A stretch of 64,000 nucleotides of DNA from Aphanothece sp. CMT-3BRIN-NPC111 (GCA_019359765.1 JAHHGU010000007.1:1-64000); one strand, 5' to 3'. Positions 17,737 through 27,978 are shown, numbered from the stretch's first letter. Made by a program: numbers and translations. The notes: generated by a model from the letters alone, not told the origin.

Positions 17737-19452
17737 ATGATAGTGGATCGATTTCCCTGGCTTACCACGATTGTCCTGCTGCCACTCCTTGCTGCACTGC
17801 TTATTCCTTTTCTGCCGGATAACGACGGCAAGCGCGTACGGTGGTATGCCCTGGGTGTGGGTATCGCAGACTTTGTTTTAATGTGCTACGTATTTTGGAA
17901 GCATTACGATCCCAGGAGTGCTACTTTTCAACTCGTGGAGCAATATGCCTGGGTGCCTCAGTTAAGTCTGAACTGGGCAGTTTCGATCGATGGAGTTTCA
18001 GTCCCGCTTGTGCTTTTGGCAGGATTAGTAACGACACTCTCAATGTTTGCGGCGTGGCAAGTTGATCTTAAACCCCGCCTCTTCTATTTCCTGATGCTTG
18101 TGCTGTATTCCGCACAGATAGGGGTATTTGTCGCCCAAGACATACTGCTACTGTTCATTATGTGGGAAGTAGAACTGATTCCTGTCTACCTACTCGTCTC
18201 AATTTGGGGTGGTCAGAAGCGTCAGTACGCGGCGATGAAGTTCTTACTATATACTGCTGCCGCTTCCATCTTTATTTTGGTTGCTGGTTTGGCAATGGCA
18301 TTCTACGGCGACAATTTGACCTTTGATATGGTCGAACTTGGCTTGAAGGATTACCCACTTGCTTTAGAACTGCTGCTTTATGCAGGATTGCTAGTTGCCT
18401 TTGGGGTCAAGCTAGCTGTTTTTCCACTGCACACTTGGCTACCGGATGCACACGGTGAGGCATCCTCTCCCATATCAATGATACTGGCAGGCGTACTTCT
18501 AAAAATGGGCGGATACGGTCTGATTCGCCTAAATTTAGGACTTCTGCCTGATGCACACGTTTACTTTGCACCCGTTTTAGCGATTCTGGGCGTTGTCAAT
18601 ATTATCTACGGTGCATTTAACTCCTTTGCCCAGACGAACATGAAGCGTCGCCTAGCTTATTCCTCGGTTTCTCACATGGGATTTGTCCTGTTGGGAATTG
18701 CGTCGTTTACTGACTTGGGAATCAACGGCGCAATGCTGCAAATGATCTCCCACGGTTTAATTGCTTCATTACTATTCTTTTTAGCCGGGGTGACTTACGA
18801 TCGCACTCACACGATGATGATGAAAGAAATGGGCGGTATTGGTCAGGCAATGCCGACTGTATTCGCCCTGTTTACGATGGGTGTGATGGCATCGGTGGCT
18901 CTGCCGGGGATGAGTGGCTTTGCTAGCGAACTCTCGGTTTTCGTAGGTATGACAACGAGCGATATCTACAGCTCAACTTTCCGTATAGTGACAGTATTTT
19001 TAGCCGCTGTAGGAGTCATCCTCACCCCGATTTATCTGCTTTCCATGCTGCGACAGGTATTTTTCAATTCTGGTGAAGTACCTACCTGCGACATTGCACC
19101 TGTGTGCGACCTTACGGATGCAGATTTGCAGAATCAGGGAAATCAGGAGCCGGTTTGCTTCGGTACAAACTGTAGCTTGCCTATAAATGCACCATTTATC
19201 GATGCCAGACCTCGTGAAGTGTTTATTGCTGCCTGCTTTTTGGTGTTGATTATCGGCCTTGGCGTATACCCGAATATGGGTATGCAAATGTACGATGTCA
19301 AAACTGTTGCAGTGAATGCTCAGGTGCGGCAATCTTATACCCAAATCGCAGAAATGAATCCCCAGATTTATGCGGGAGGCCTTTTAGTTCCTAAGGTTGC
19401 AGAGTCGAAAGTAACGCCCGTTTTTGGAATGGTGGAGCGTTACCCAAGATAA
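17737..19452 (+). CDS. ndhD: NAD(P)H-quinone oxidoreductase chain 4 (NdhD)
   Basis: 571 residues, a proton-pumping membrane subunit of the thylakoid NDH-1 complex (respiration and cyclic electron flow). Typical antiporter-like motifs are present: [15 protein letters not shown] with the key Glu, [18 protein letters not shown], and [18 protein letters not shown]. About 14 membrane segments are expected. It stands alone and lacks a nearby ndhF3 or CO2-uptake gene, which fits an NdhD1/D2-type respiratory subunit rather than NdhD3/D4, although the paralogue number is not certain. An additional loop of roughly 30 residues near 448-478 carries four cysteines (CDIAPVC...CFGTNC), absent from the NdhD1 sequences I remember. 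A hairpin follows the stop. Confidence 0.95.
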   Translation: MIVDRFPWLTTIVLLPLLAALLIPFLPDNDGKRVRWYALGVGIADFVLMCYVFWKHYDPRSATFQLVEQYAWVPQLSLNWAVSIDGVSVPLVLLAGLVTTLSMFAAWQVDLKPRLFYFLMLVLYSAQIGVFVAQDILLLFIMWEVELIPVYLLVSIWGGQKRQYAAMKFLLYTAAASIFILVAGLAMAFYGDNLTFDMVELGLKDYPLALELLLYAGLLVAFGVKLAVFPLHTWLPDAHGEASSPISMILAGVLLKMGGYGLIRLNLGLLPDAHVYFAPVLAILGVVNIIYGAFNSFAQTNMKRRLAYSSVSHMGFVLLGIASFTDLGINGAMLQMISHGLIASLLFFLAGVTYDRTHTMMMKEMGGIGQAMPTVFALFTMGVMASVALPGMSGFASELSVFVGMTTSDIYSSTFRIVTVFLAAVGVILTPIYLLSMLRQVFFNSGEVPTCDIAPVCDLTDADLQNQGNQEPVCFGTNCSLPINAPFIDARPREVFIAACFLVLIIGLGVYPNMGMQMYDVKTVAVNAQVRQSYTQIAEMNPQIYAGGLLVPKVAESKVTPVFGMVERYPR

Positions 19453-19469
19453 GCGCCGCGTGAGTAATT

Positions 19470-19522
19470 TTTGGTAGCCGATGCTTAAGGGCATTTTCCC
19501 TAATTGTTTATCGGCTACCAAA
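19470..19522 (+). terminator. Inverted repeat downstream of ndhD
   Basis: TTTGGTAGCCGAT (19470-19482) and ATCGGCTACCAAA (19510-19522) are perfect 13-bp arms around a 27-nt loop, starting 18 bp after the ndhD stop. An A/T-rich stretch follows. It probably ends the ndhD transcript and overlaps the end of the hsdR remnant on the other strand. Confidence 0.6.
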
Positions 19523-19663
19523 TTTATTTTTAGCAATAATGCTTATTACAATGGCGCGGAGTTTGGCTCTGACGGTTTCTCTTTCCGTCCAGTCGATCGA
19601 GACGTTGCCGCGAACTGCTTTGACTAACTCACGAGCGATCGCCCGTAATAGTGTCAGGAAATT
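19508..19663 (-). pseudogene. hsdR: Remnant of the C-terminus of a type I restriction endonuclease subunit R (HsdR)
   Basis: The leftward frame reads [15 protein letters not shown], then [17 protein letters not shown]. The motif IDWTxRExVRAxLRxxVKRIL is the C-terminal helicase-motor tail of HsdR. About 45 of the roughly 1000 residues of HsdR remain, and the usual following RKYGYPPD segment has degenerated to [11 protein letters not shown] before the stop. Upstream sequence in this frame is unrelated. With the HsdS tail at 21212-21369 it shows that a type I restriction-modification operon once lay here. Confidence 0.7.
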
Positions 19664-19689
19664 TAAATACTTAATCCCCAAACAATAGG

Positions 19690-20280
19690 TCAACAGATTT
19701 GTCCAATTAAAGCCATTAAACCAGAGTAAAAGTGTTGGAAACTGGCAGAGCAATTATTCTGAATCTCCATGAATTGAGAAATATTCCAAGAAGCCTCTAT
19801 CTTGTTTATCCCCCCCGCAAAGTATCCCTTACTTTGCAACAAGGACTGTAGTGCTTCCCATGTTCCTCCACTAATGGCATCGGGGTTACGATAGCGTTTT
19901 TGACTTACAAAGGTTGCTGATACGCGCGGATATGCTTGCTCAATGGCTTTCCCATCTCCCAGAAACCATGCTTCTAGTTCTTCAATTGCAATCCGATTAA
20001 GCACAGTGAATTGTTGGTCTGACGTGCTTGATTTAGTAGTAAATCCGCTGAGTATGGCAGAGCCCTCAAGCATTTTCTTCAATTTTCGGCAATCATCATT
20101 GTCCCGATCGCAAAGGACAAGTATCCGCCAATCATCTGGCAACCAGGAGCGATATCCTTTGAGTCGCTGAGGAAGTTTCTTCAGTAAATCCTGTTTACCT
20201 TGAAACGAGTGAATTCCAAACTCAACATCGGACGGTAAAATTTTGGGCAACAGGTTTTCAAGGACAACTTCTGCGGAATA
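19690..20280 (-). pseudogene. DUF4276 (TOPRIM-like) protein, N-terminus deleted
   Basis: Recognisable DUF4276 sequence begins at about 20280 with [15 protein letters not shown] and goes on through [36 protein letters not shown] (acidic TOPRIM-like motif), AIEELEAWFLGD and [11 protein letters not shown] at the end. In intact relatives the N-terminus is a short strand, ILVEEPSAE-like, right before this. Here an in-frame stop lies at 20284-20286 and only a TTG at 20250 could start translation, so the first strand is missing. The upstream sequence is the truncated ATPase gene in another frame, so the two genes were joined by a deletion. DUF4276 proteins usually pair with such ATPases in defence loci. 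Confidence 0.7.
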
Positions 20281-21188
20281 TCTTCAATCCCAATCAGTTG
20301 CGGTGGGTCAGGGTCATAAAGAACAGTTAGGTATGCCAGCATTTTGAGTGTGCCATCTGAGGCAAATTTAGCCAAAATGGGTCTTTGAAAGGGAGCATCT
20401 TTTATCTGTAAAAGTAAGCGCCCATCTTGCATCATTTCAGCCTCTATGCTTTCTAGTCGAGGGATACGACGAGCCAGGGTAGTCAAAATGCGCTCAAGCC
20501 GATCTGGATGTTGCTCCTTAAGGTATTGAATGAGGTTAGGTAAGTTATCACCCGTTTCAGAAAGTCTTTCTTGCGGACCAGCTTCAGGGGTACCGCGAGC
20601 ATGATCGGCCGTCAAGTATGATAGGTACCAACCGCTTATGAACCGCCTAAGAGCACTTACACGAGGATTGCTGGCAAATTGCCCGAGGGTATTAACTGCG
20701 AGAATATCAGAGGAGTCGAGTTTTTGGGGGATACGTGCGTCCTCTTTTTCGGGCATATCACCACTTATGACTTCACCTATTCCCTCTTTAAAGGTCAAGA
20801 ATGTGAAGGGTTTACCCGTTTGTCCACGTCGCCATTGAAGGGATTCTTCTACAATATAAGGTCCACGAGTTCCTTCGGCGATAGAAAGGTAGTAAGTGAT
20901 GATGGGGTCTTGCGGCTTTTCCCTATATTTCAACTCAAAGCATATAGGACCTTCCATGCCTCTAGTACGCAGTTCGCGAAACCGTCCCCGTCGATCCCAA
21001 GCGCGACGCAGCCCAAACTGGAAACATTCGGATAGAAATGCAAACACATCAAAAATCGTCGATTTGCCGCTGCCATTTGGTCCCAAAAATACTGTTAGTG
21101 GCGTAATATTTTTCAGTTCAAGATTATGTAGAGCACGGTAGTTTTGTACTCTAAGCTGTTCAATTCGAGGAATTTTGGGCTTAGGCAT
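20181..21188 (-). pseudogene. RecF/SMC-like AAA ATPase, C-terminus deleted
   Basis: Starts at the ATG at 21188 ([20 protein letters not shown]; a TTG at 21203 is in frame). Walker A is [11 protein letters not shown] near residue 40 and the ABC-like signature region lies around [11 protein letters not shown]. Walker B begins as PPQLIGIE at about 20283-20300, where relatives continue EEPENFLHPRLLP and a further 60-90 residues with the D-loop and switch His. Here the frame turns into unrelated sequence ([12 protein letters not shown]) from about 20282 to the stop at 20181. The catalytic Glu context and the C-terminal third are therefore lost. The likely original role was anti-phage defence with the downstream DUF4276 protein. 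Confidence 0.75.
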
Positions 21189-21211
21189 AGGAGATTGATG
21201 CAAAGTAACTG

Positions 21212-21369
21212 CTAGGTGATATTCTTAATAGCCTTATACAATACAATTTCCACCATATTTTTGGCATATTTCAAGCGGATATCGCCGGATAGAAGCTTTG
21301 GCAACAGTGCATCACCAGTTACGGCAAGGTTATAGCTGTTGTCATTATTGAGCAACATTTCCCCGGCAC
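21212..21369 (-). pseudogene. hsdS: Remnant of the C-terminus of a type I restriction specificity subunit (HsdS)
   Basis: The leftward frame ending at the TAG at 21212-21214 reads NSYNLAVTGDALLPKLLSG, then DIRLKYAKNMVE. The signature RDxLLPKLLSGxIRVKDAE is the conserved tail of HsdS after the second target-recognition domain. Only some 50 residues remain, and nothing recognisable as HsdM or the recognition domains precedes it toward the tRNA. It lies directly upstream of the ATPase fragment, the order seen in type I operons that carry accessory genes between hsdS and hsdR. Confidence 0.7.
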
Positions 21370-21518
21370 ACGAAGCGTTAGTACCCCGGTACTGTCTGCT
21401 AGGTCAGCTAGGGTCAGCTTTATGTCAGTTTTTATGTCAGACACCTCTAGTAGTAAATTGCCCTAGAACGTGTAAAGCACCAGAATCACAGCGATAGGTT
21501 GATTTCAGCAGGAAAAAA

Positions 21519-21592
<74 letters not shown>

Positions 21593-21738
21593 GCACAGTT
21601 TTTAACTATAGCACAGATTTAAAATAATGGGCAAATATTCCCCACTTTCCTGCGTCGCTGGGGAATCGGCAAATAAAACACCAAAACGCCATCGCGACAG
21701 CCGCTGTGTCTGCTAAAATAACTAGGTTGTTCAGCTTG

Positions 21739-22251
21739 ATGCCGTCTTTGAGCCAATCAATAGACATCCCCAAGATAGATGCCTTAGCGCAAGAACTCGC
21801 AACAATCCAGCAAACAGGTGCTAAACGGATTGCCTTGCTAGGTTCGCGTCATGTTCCCATCACTCACCAGCATTTAATAGAGATGATGAGCTACGCCCTG
21901 GTTTTATCAGGGAATCGGATCATCACCTCTGGTGCAGCTGGCACCAATTCAGCTGCGATTAAAGGTGCAATGCGAGCTGACCCCAGCCTGCTGACGGTCA
22001 TTTTGCCGCAAAGCCTGGAGCGTCAACCACGAGAATCCCAAGAGCAGCTACAACAGGTAATGCACTTGGTAGAAAATCCTGAAAATGACACTTTGTCACT
22101 TGCCGAAGCCAGTGCCATCTGCAATCAGGAAATTGTTTCTAGGTGTCAGCAGTTGATTTGCTTTGCCTTTCATGACAGCCACACCTTGTTAACAAGCTGC
22201 CAAGATGCCGAAGACCAACGCAAAGTCGTTACCCTGTTCTACTTTGATTAG
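21739..22251 (+). CDS. DprA/SLOG-like Rossmann-fold protein
   Basis: 170 residues from the ATG at 21739; a GTG at 21706 is in frame and would add 11 residues. Motifs RIALLGSRHVPITHQ and GNRIITSGAAGTNSAAIKGAM match the Rossmann-like fold of DprA, which loads RecA on incoming single-stranded DNA in transformation. The protein is shorter than DprA and lacks its SAM-like N-terminal and winged-helix C-terminal domains, so it belongs to the small cyanobacterial 'DNA recombination-mediator A' type, of uncertain function. It overlaps nothing and is followed after 3 bp by the MAPEG gene, so the two are co-transcribed. Confidence 0.7.
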   Translation: MPSLSQSIDIPKIDALAQELATIQQTGAKRIALLGSRHVPITHQHLIEMMSYALVLSGNRIITSGAAGTNSAAIKGAMRADPSLLTVILPQSLERQPRESQEQLQQVMHLVENPENDTLSLAEASAICNQEIVSRCQQLICFAFHDSHTLLTSCQDAEDQRKVVTLFYFD

Positions 22252-22254
22252 GCT

Positions 22255-22671
22255 ATGACTTTACCCGTGTCTGCAATTCTGCTCGACTCTATTGCCGCAG
22301 CGGCTGTGTTGATTTATCTGCCCTTTCTGGTCGTGGCTTATGGTCGTGCCCAGGTGGGGTTTGATATGGCAGCGCCCCGTGCCCTGTTTGATAAGCTGCC
22401 TCCCTATGCTCAACGGGCAACTTGGGCACACCAGAACTCGTTTGAAACTTTTATGACCTTTGTCGCCGCCGCCCTCATGGCATACGTGACAGGTCAGAAT
22501 TCATCTCTGGCAGCCGGAGCCGCGATCGCATTTGTGATTGCCCGGTTCTTCCACTCGGTCTTTTATATACTCAATGTGCCCATAGCGCGATCGCTCATGT
22601 TTGGCATTGGCACCCTTTCCACTGCTACCTTGATTGTCCTGAGCCTATTGAGTGCCAATCATCATCTATAG
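22255..22671 (+). CDS. MAPEG-family membrane protein
   Basis: 138 residues with four hydrophobic segments. WAHQNSFETFMTF matches the family's conserved E/N region after the first helix, and ARFFHSVFYILNVPIARSLMF is the typical fourth-helix region. Eukaryotic relatives conjugate or isomerise eicosanoids and glutathione substrates; the bacterial role is unknown. It starts 3 bp after the stop of the DprA-like gene, which indicates translational coupling. Confidence 0.85.
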   Translation: MTLPVSAILLDSIAAAAVLIYLPFLVVAYGRAQVGFDMAAPRALFDKLPPYAQRATWAHQNSFETFMTFVAAALMAYVTGQNSSLAAGAAIAFVIARFFHSVFYILNVPIARSLMFGIGTLSTATLIVLSLLSANHHL

Positions 22672-22790
22672 CTTTTTTCTGTTGAACTACCAAGGAAAAT
22701 GGGGGCAACGCCTTCCCAATTGGATAGAGGCACAGAAAACCGTTTCAGCTGTGTAAGTGCTGTAACAACCAACAACTAATAACTTAATTT

Positions 22791-23282
22791 ATGGCTTCTA
22801 CCTATTCATTCGACGTTGTTAGCGATTTCGACCGGCAAGAATTAGTAAATGCTGTAGACCAAACAGTTCGAGACATCAAAAGCCGCTACGACCTCAAAGA
22901 CACCCAAACCACCTTAGATCTAGGCGATGAGGCGATTACAGTTAGTACTGATAGTGAATTTACTTTGGATGCCGTTCACACCGTACTACAAACCAAAGCC
23001 GCTAAACGTAACCTATCGTTGAAAATATTTGACTACGGCAAAGTAGAATCAGCCAGTGGCAATCGCGTCCGCCAGGAAATAAAACTCCGTAAAGGTATCA
23101 GCCAGGAAATCGCCAAACAAATCACTAAGTTAATGCGGGACGAATTTAAAAAAGTGCAAGCCTCAATTCAAGGGGATTCTGTGCGTGTTTCTGCTAAATC
23201 CAAAGACGACCTGCAACTGGCTATTGAGCGATTAAAGCAGGAAGATTTCCCAGTCGCTCTGCAATTTACCAACTATCGTTAG
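22791..23282 (+). CDS. YajQ-family nucleotide-binding protein
   Basis: 163 residues, the full family length. [24 protein letters not shown] at the N-terminus, a central [10 protein letters not shown], and the C-terminal [26 protein letters not shown] match the two-fold ferredoxin-like YajQ family, reported to bind cyclic di-GMP and tRNA in other bacteria. Cytoplasmic; monocistronic with a repeat hairpin downstream. Confidence 0.93.
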   Translation: MASTYSFDVVSDFDRQELVNAVDQTVRDIKSRYDLKDTQTTLDLGDEAITVSTDSEFTLDAVHTVLQTKAAKRNLSLKIFDYGKVESASGNRVRQEIKLRKGISQEIAKQITKLMRDEFKKVQASIQGDSVRVSAKSKDDLQLAIERLKQEDFPVALQFTNYR

Positions 23283-23286
23283 AAAG

Positions 23287-23391
23287 TTTTTAAACGCAAA
23301 GGACGCAGAGTTTTTACGCAAAGGAACGCAGAGAAATTAATTCTTTGCGTTCCTTTGCGTTAACCTTGGCGATCCTCTGCGTTTAAAAAAC
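23287..23391. repeat. Dispersed GCAAAGGACGCAGAG inverted repeat (copy A)
   Basis: AAACGCAAAGGACGCAGAG and a second ACGCAAAGGAACGCAGAG are followed by the complements CTTTGCGTTCCTTTGCGT and CTCTGCGTTTAAA. The 105 bp can fold into one long imperfect hairpin between the convergent YajQ and hemL genes. Related copies lie at 30663-30806 and, as a half element, at 56036-56079. Confidence 0.8.
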
Positions 23392-23406
23392 AATCATGGT
23401 TGAATA

Positions 23407-24708
23407 TTACAAACTAGACATAACCTCCCGCGCCGCCGACAACGTGCGCTCAATGTCTTCTTCTGTGTGAGCTAGGGAAGTAAACCCAGCCTCAAACTGA
23501 GAAGGTGCCAAATAAACGCCGCGTTCTAACATACCGCGATGGAAGCGGCTGAACTTACTCTGGTCAGACTTTTTCGCGTCCTCATAGTTGTGAACTGGCC
23601 CTTGAGTGAAGAACAGACCAAACATGGCGCTAATCTGACCACCGCAGGCCGCATGACCAGTTTCTTTAGCAATTTGCAACAAACCGTCTGATAGCTTTTT
23701 AGTAATTTGGTTCAGCCGATCGTATGTGCCCTGTTTTTGCAGCAACTCCAGCGTCTTAATACCAGCAGTCATCGCCAAAGGATTGCCAGAAAGAGTTCCA
23801 GCCTGATACATCGGCCCAGCTGGTGCCACCATTGACATAATATCCCGGCGTCCTCCGTAAGCTCCCACGGGCAAGCCGCCACCGATAACTTTACCCAAGG
23901 TTGTCAAGTCCGGGGTGATGCCAAATTTTTCCTGAGCGCCACCGTAGGCAATTCTGAACCCGGTCATCACTTCATCAAATACCAGTAATGCCCCATGCTC
24001 TTGGGTAAGCATCCGCAAGCCTTCTAGGAATCCAGCATCGGAGGGAATAAAACCAGCATTGCCCACCACCGGCTCTAGAATCACACCAGCAATTTGGTCG
24101 GGATTTTCTTCAAATAGGGCTTTGACGGCTTCTAAATCGTTGAAAGGAGCAGTTAGAGTGTTGCTGGTTGTTGATTTGGGGACGCCAGGGGAGTCGGGAA
24201 GCCCCAGCGTAGCAACGCCAGAACCAGCCTTGACGAGAAACATATCGGCATGGCCGTGGTAGCAGCCTTCAAACTTGATCAGTTTGTCGCGACCGGTGAA
24301 GGCTCGCATCAGCCGCAGGACAGCCATACAAGCTTCAGTCCCCGAGTTGACAAACCTCACCATTTCAATGCTGGGAACAGCATCAATCACCATTTCCGCC
24401 AGCACATTTTCCAGCACCGACGGGGCACCGAAGCTGGTACCTTTTTCTAGCGCCTCGTGCAAGGCAGTGATGACTTCCGGATGGGCATGACCGCAAATAG
24501 CTGGTCCCCAGGTGCCCACGTAGTCGATGTATTTGTTGCCATCGACATCCCAGATGTAGGCTCCGTTCACCCGGTCAAAGACGATGGGTTGTCCTCCCAC
24601 TGATTTGAAGGCTCGGACTGGAGAACTGACGCCTCCCGGCATCAGCTTCTGGGCGGCAGTGAAAATCTCTTCTGACTTGGTGGTATTCAAATTCCTTGTG
24701 CTAACCAA
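23407..24708 (-). CDS. hemL: Glutamate-1-semialdehyde 2,1-aminomutase
   Basis: 433 residues, PLP enzyme of the C5 pathway converting glutamate-1-semialdehyde to 5-aminolevulinate for heme, chlorophyll and bilins. Motifs are [13 protein letters not shown], the PLP-binding Lys in [18 protein letters not shown], and FDEVMTGFR. The start appears to be TTG at 24706-24708: an ideal AAGGAG lies 6 nt before it, on the complement of 24715-24720, and no ATG is better placed. Confidence 0.97.
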   Translation of the reverse strand: MVSTRNLNTTKSEEIFTAAQKLMPGGVSSPVRAFKSVGGQPIVFDRVNGAYIWDVDGNKYIDYVGTWGPAICGHAHPEVITALHEALEKGTSFGAPSVLENVLAEMVIDAVPSIEMVRFVNSGTEACMAVLRLMRAFTGRDKLIKFEGCYHGHADMFLVKAGSGVATLGLPDSPGVPKSTTSNTLTAPFNDLEAVKALFEENPDQIAGVILEPVVGNAGFIPSDAGFLEGLRMLTQEHGALLVFDEVMTGFRIAYGGAQEKFGITPDLTTLGKVIGGGLPVGAYGGRRDIMSMVAPAGPMYQAGTLSGNPLAMTAGIKTLELLQKQGTYDRLNQITKKLSDGLLQIAKETGHAACGGQISAMFGLFFTQGPVHNYEDAKKSDQSKFSRFHRGMLERGVYLAPSQFEAGFTSLAHTEEDIERTLSAAREVMSSL

Positions 24709-24949
24709 AGCTATCTCCTTAGTTGGATGCTGAAAAGTATGCCCTAAGATACACCTTTGTGTTGATTAAAAGACGATAAACTTATAAATTACCCTACTGA
24801 GGGTTAATCCTAGCAAACAAATCAAAATTTATAGAACCTAAGCGATTCATCAGCCTATTTCGCCTACGACCACACCAAGAGAGCGTTATGGTCGCAGTAC
24901 CCCGGCGAAATAAGATGGATAAATCCCTATTAAGAATTGAAATATACAT

Positions 24950-25600
24950 ATGTCAGCTGCGGAACCCACTGCCTTGAGTCAAGCTATTCCAGTCGAGAGA
25001 ATCCGTTACAACGAGCAGGGACTCGTGCCAGCTATTATTCAAGATTATTTGGATGGCACTGTCCTGATGATGGCTTGGATGAATCGGGAGTCGCTACAGA
25101 AGACTTTAGAAACCAGAGAAACTTGGTTTTGGAGTCGTTCCCGTTCCGAGTTTTGGCATAAAGGGGAAACTTCTGGTCATATACAGAAAGTGCGATCGCT
25201 CCGCTACGACTGTGACAGCGACGCCCTGCTGATTACTGTAGAACAGGTAGGAGACATTGCCTGTCATACGGGCGAACGCAGCTGTTTTCATCAAGTAGAT
25301 GGAGAAAAGGCACCACCGCCAGCAGATACTTTATCTGACCTATTTGCTGTGATCTGCGATCGCCGCGATCGCCCCGGAGAAGGTTCCTATACCCGCCAGC
25401 TGTTTGCTGGCGGTGATAACAAGATTCTCAAGAAGATCGGCGAAGAAGCAGCTGAGGTGGTGATGGCTTGTAAAGATGATGACAAGGGCGCGATCGCTGG
25501 TGAAGTTGCTGACCTCCTATACCACAGTCTCGTTGCTTTAGCTCACCATCGCGTTGATTTACGAGCCGTATATCGTCAGCTGCAAGAGCGTCGGCGGTAA
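24950..25600 (+). CDS. hisIE: Bifunctional phosphoribosyl-AMP cyclohydrolase/phosphoribosyl-ATP pyrophosphatase
   Basis: 216 residues catalysing steps 2 and 3 of histidine synthesis. The HisI half (about 15-125) has [27 protein letters not shown], the metal site DCDSDALL and CHTGERSCF. The HisE half (about 128-216) has [22 protein letters not shown] and [13 protein letters not shown]. The start is the ATG at 24950. It stands alone, as his genes usually do in cyanobacteria. Confidence 0.96.
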   Translation: MSAAEPTALSQAIPVERIRYNEQGLVPAIIQDYLDGTVLMMAWMNRESLQKTLETRETWFWSRSRSEFWHKGETSGHIQKVRSLRYDCDSDALLITVEQVGDIACHTGERSCFHQVDGEKAPPPADTLSDLFAVICDRRDRPGEGSYTRQLFAGGDNKILKKIGEEAAEVVMACKDDDKGAIAGEVADLLYHSLVALAHHRVDLRAVYRQLQERRR

Positions 25601-25603
25601 ATA

Positions 25604-25811
25604 GTTTTGAGTTTTGAGTTTTGAGTTTTGAGTTGTAGGGGCGGGTTTTGTTAAGGATTCTTCTGTTTCCACCCCAGATTCATCTGAATCACCCGCCCCT
25701 ACAGAGTGCGTGAGTTTTGAGTTAATCCCCAGCTGTTGACCAAAAATAGAAAACGTCTTAAGCCCCCGATTGACCGTCTGGGGGATAATCCAAAATCCAA
25801 AATCCAAAATC
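25604..25811. repeat. Composite of STRR heptamers and a short inverted repeat
   Basis: Three elements lie between hisIE and glgX. GTTTTGA repeats four times at 25604-25633. TGTAGGGGCGGGT (25634-25646) and ACCCGCCCCTACA (25691-25703) form perfect 13-bp inverted arms around a 44-bp centre, like a tiny mobile repeat. CCAAAAT repeats three times at 25790-25811. Heptameric short tandem repeats are a hallmark of filamentous cyanobacteria. Confidence 0.8.
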
Positions 25812-25851
25812 CTCTCATCGAATGACACTATCGATGCCACCGCACAGGATA

Positions 25852-27978
25852 TTAACCCTCACGGCGTAACACCACCACAGATCGTCCCATAACTGGCAGC
25901 GTTTTATTACCTGTGTAACGACTTCCGTTTTTTATGAAATGAGGCTCCTTAGTATCGATCACAACGATCCACTCCCTATCTTGCAATCCTATCGGTAAAG
26001 TAAACTCAATCAATTCCCAGTGGGCATTAAAGAATAGGAGAAAGCTCTCATCAATGATGCGTTGGCCTTGGCGACCGCGTCTGGGAATTGCCTCTCCATT
26101 CAAGAAAAGTCCAATCGCCTTGGCATAACCAATATCCCACTCCTCCTGACCCATCTCAGCTCCATCGGAGTTGAACCAGCCAATATCGCTAATGCCCTTA
26201 CCGTAGATCGGTCTTCCTTGAAACCACTTGCGTCGCTGAAATACTGGATGCTTGCGGCGGAAGTAAATTAGCTGCCGAGTGAAATCTAACAGCTCGGCTT
26301 TTTCATCTTGCAAATTCCAATCTAACCAGGAAATTTCCTTGTCCTGGCAGTAGGCATTATTGTTGCCCAGTTGACTTCGCTGCATTTCGTCGCCGGAAAC
26401 GAGCATCGGTACGCCTTGGGAAAGCATCAGCGTTACCAGAAAGTTTCGCTTTTGTTGCTCCCGCAACTTCAACACTCCTGGGTCATCGGTTTCCCCTTCT
26501 ACTCCACAATTCCAGGAACGGTTGTGGCTATCGCCATCCCGATTACCTTCTCCATTTGCCTCATTGTGCTTTTCGTTATAGCTGACTAGATCGTTGAGGG
26601 TAAACCCATCGTGGGCAGTGATAAAGTTGATACTGGCATAAGGACTGCGCCCATTCGCCTGGTACAAGTCAGAGCTACCAGTGAAGCGATAGGCAAATTC
26701 TCCCAGCGTTCTATCCTCACCGCGCCAAAAGTCCCGCACTGTGTCTCGATACCGACCATTCCACTCCGACCATAGCAGCGGGAAGTTGCCGACTTGATAG
26801 CCGCCATCTCCCACATCCCAAGGTTCCGCAATCAACTTCACATCAGCGATTACAGGGTCTTGGTGGACTATGTCAAAGAATGCGGCCAGACTATCCACCT
26901 CATAAAGTTCTCGCGCCAGTGCTGAGGCAAGGTCGAAGCGGAACCCATCAACGTGCATCTCTAAGACCCAGTAGCGTAGGCTATCCATGATTAACTTCAG
27001 GACTTGCGGATGGCGCACGTTCAAAGAATTTCCGCAGCCCGTAAAATCCATATAGTAGCGGGGATCGTTATCGACCAGGCGATAGTAAGCGGCATTATCA
27101 ACCCCGCGTAGCGACAATGTAGGCCCAAGATGATTTCCTTCCCCAGTGTGGTTGTATACCACATCCAGAATTACCTCAATTCCCGCCTTGTGCAACGCCT
27201 TAACCATTTCCTTGAACTCTCGTACCTGACCCCCCGGCGTTTTATCGGCGCTGTAGCCAAAGTAGGGAGCAAAGTAATTGATCGAATCGTAGCCCCAGTA
27301 ATTCTTCAGTCCCTTGTCAACAAGATGTCCGGGATAAGCTAGAAAGTGATGCACCGGCATCAGTTCTACTGCTGTAATTCCCAGGGACTGAAGATAGGCG
27401 AGGGAGGCGGGATGTCCTAGTCCCGCATAAGTACCGCGCAGTTCTTCCGGGATATCAGGTTGCAGTTTGGTAAATCCCTTAACATGAGTTTCATAGATGA
27501 TAGTTTCATGAAACGGGGTTCGCAGTAGTTGATCGATCTCCCAATCAAAGGACTCATCGATAACAACCGACTTCGGCATCAAATGGGCGCTATCCGTCTC
27601 ACTGAAAGATAGGTCTGCGCTTGGGTCATCCCAAGAGTAGCCAAAAAGTTCTGGACCGTTGACCACATCCCCATCAATCGCCTTTGCATAAGGGTCAATT
27701 AAAAGTTTGTTCGGGTTAAAGCGGTGTCCTTCAGAAGGGGCAAACTGACCATGTACTCGGAACCCATAGCGTTGTCCCGGTGCTACCCCTGGTACATAAC
27801 CATGCCAAACGCGGTTATCTACCTCCGTCAGGTTTAGGCGTGTCTCCTTATCGTCTTTGTCAAACAGACAAAGCTCTACACCCGTTGCGTTTTCGCTAAA
27901 CAAAGCGAAATTTGTACCTTTGCCATCCCAAAAGGAACCCAAAGGATAGACATTACCAGGCCAGACTTCCAGATGCAT
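25852..27978 (-). CDS. glgX: Glycogen debranching enzyme (isoamylase type)
   Basis: A GH13 enzyme hydrolysing alpha-1,6 branches of glycogen. An N-terminal CBM48 (YPLGSFWDGKGTNFALFSENATGVELCLFD) precedes the catalytic barrel: DVVYNHTGEG, VDGFRFDLASAL (nucleophile Asp), LIAEPWDVG (acid/base Glu) and TAHDGFTLNDLVSYN (third Asp). I place the start at the ATG at 27978 (MHLEVWPGNVYPLGS), the usual family start; a TTG at 28020 would add 14 residues. Length is 708 residues. It is the last gene of the leftward glucan group. GlgX supplies linear maltodextrins to TreY. Confidence 0.95.
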   Translation of the reverse strand: MHLEVWPGNVYPLGSFWDGKGTNFALFSENATGVELCLFDKDDKETRLNLTEVDNRVWHGYVPGVAPGQRYGFRVHGQFAPSEGHRFNPNKLLIDPYAKAIDGDVVNGPELFGYSWDDPSADLSFSETDSAHLMPKSVVIDESFDWEIDQLLRTPFHETIIYETHVKGFTKLQPDIPEELRGTYAGLGHPASLAYLQSLGITAVELMPVHHFLAYPGHLVDKGLKNYWGYDSINYFAPYFGYSADKTPGGQVREFKEMVKALHKAGIEVILDVVYNHTGEGNHLGPTLSLRGVDNAAYYRLVDNDPRYYMDFTGCGNSLNVRHPQVLKLIMDSLRYWVLEMHVDGFRFDLASALARELYEVDSLAAFFDIVHQDPVIADVKLIAEPWDVGDGGYQVGNFPLLWSEWNGRYRDTVRDFWRGEDRTLGEFAYRFTGSSDLYQANGRSPYASINFITAHDGFTLNDLVSYNEKHNEANGEGNRDGDSHNRSWNCGVEGETDDPGVLKLREQQKRNFLVTLMLSQGVPMLVSGDEMQRSQLGNNNAYCQDKEISWLDWNLQDEKAELLDFTRQLIYFRRKHPVFQRRKWFQGRPIYGKGISDIGWFNSDGAEMGQEEWDIGYAKAIGLFLNGEAIPRRGRQGQRIIDESFLLFFNAHWELIEFTLPIGLQDREWIVVIDTKEPHFIKNGSRYTGNKTLPVMGRSVVVLRREG

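Noticed and set aside
21360..21518. A possible hsdM remnant or integrase attachment site next to tRNA-Val
   Set aside because: I found no methylase motif and no duplicate of the tRNA 3' end in the window, so neither is supported.
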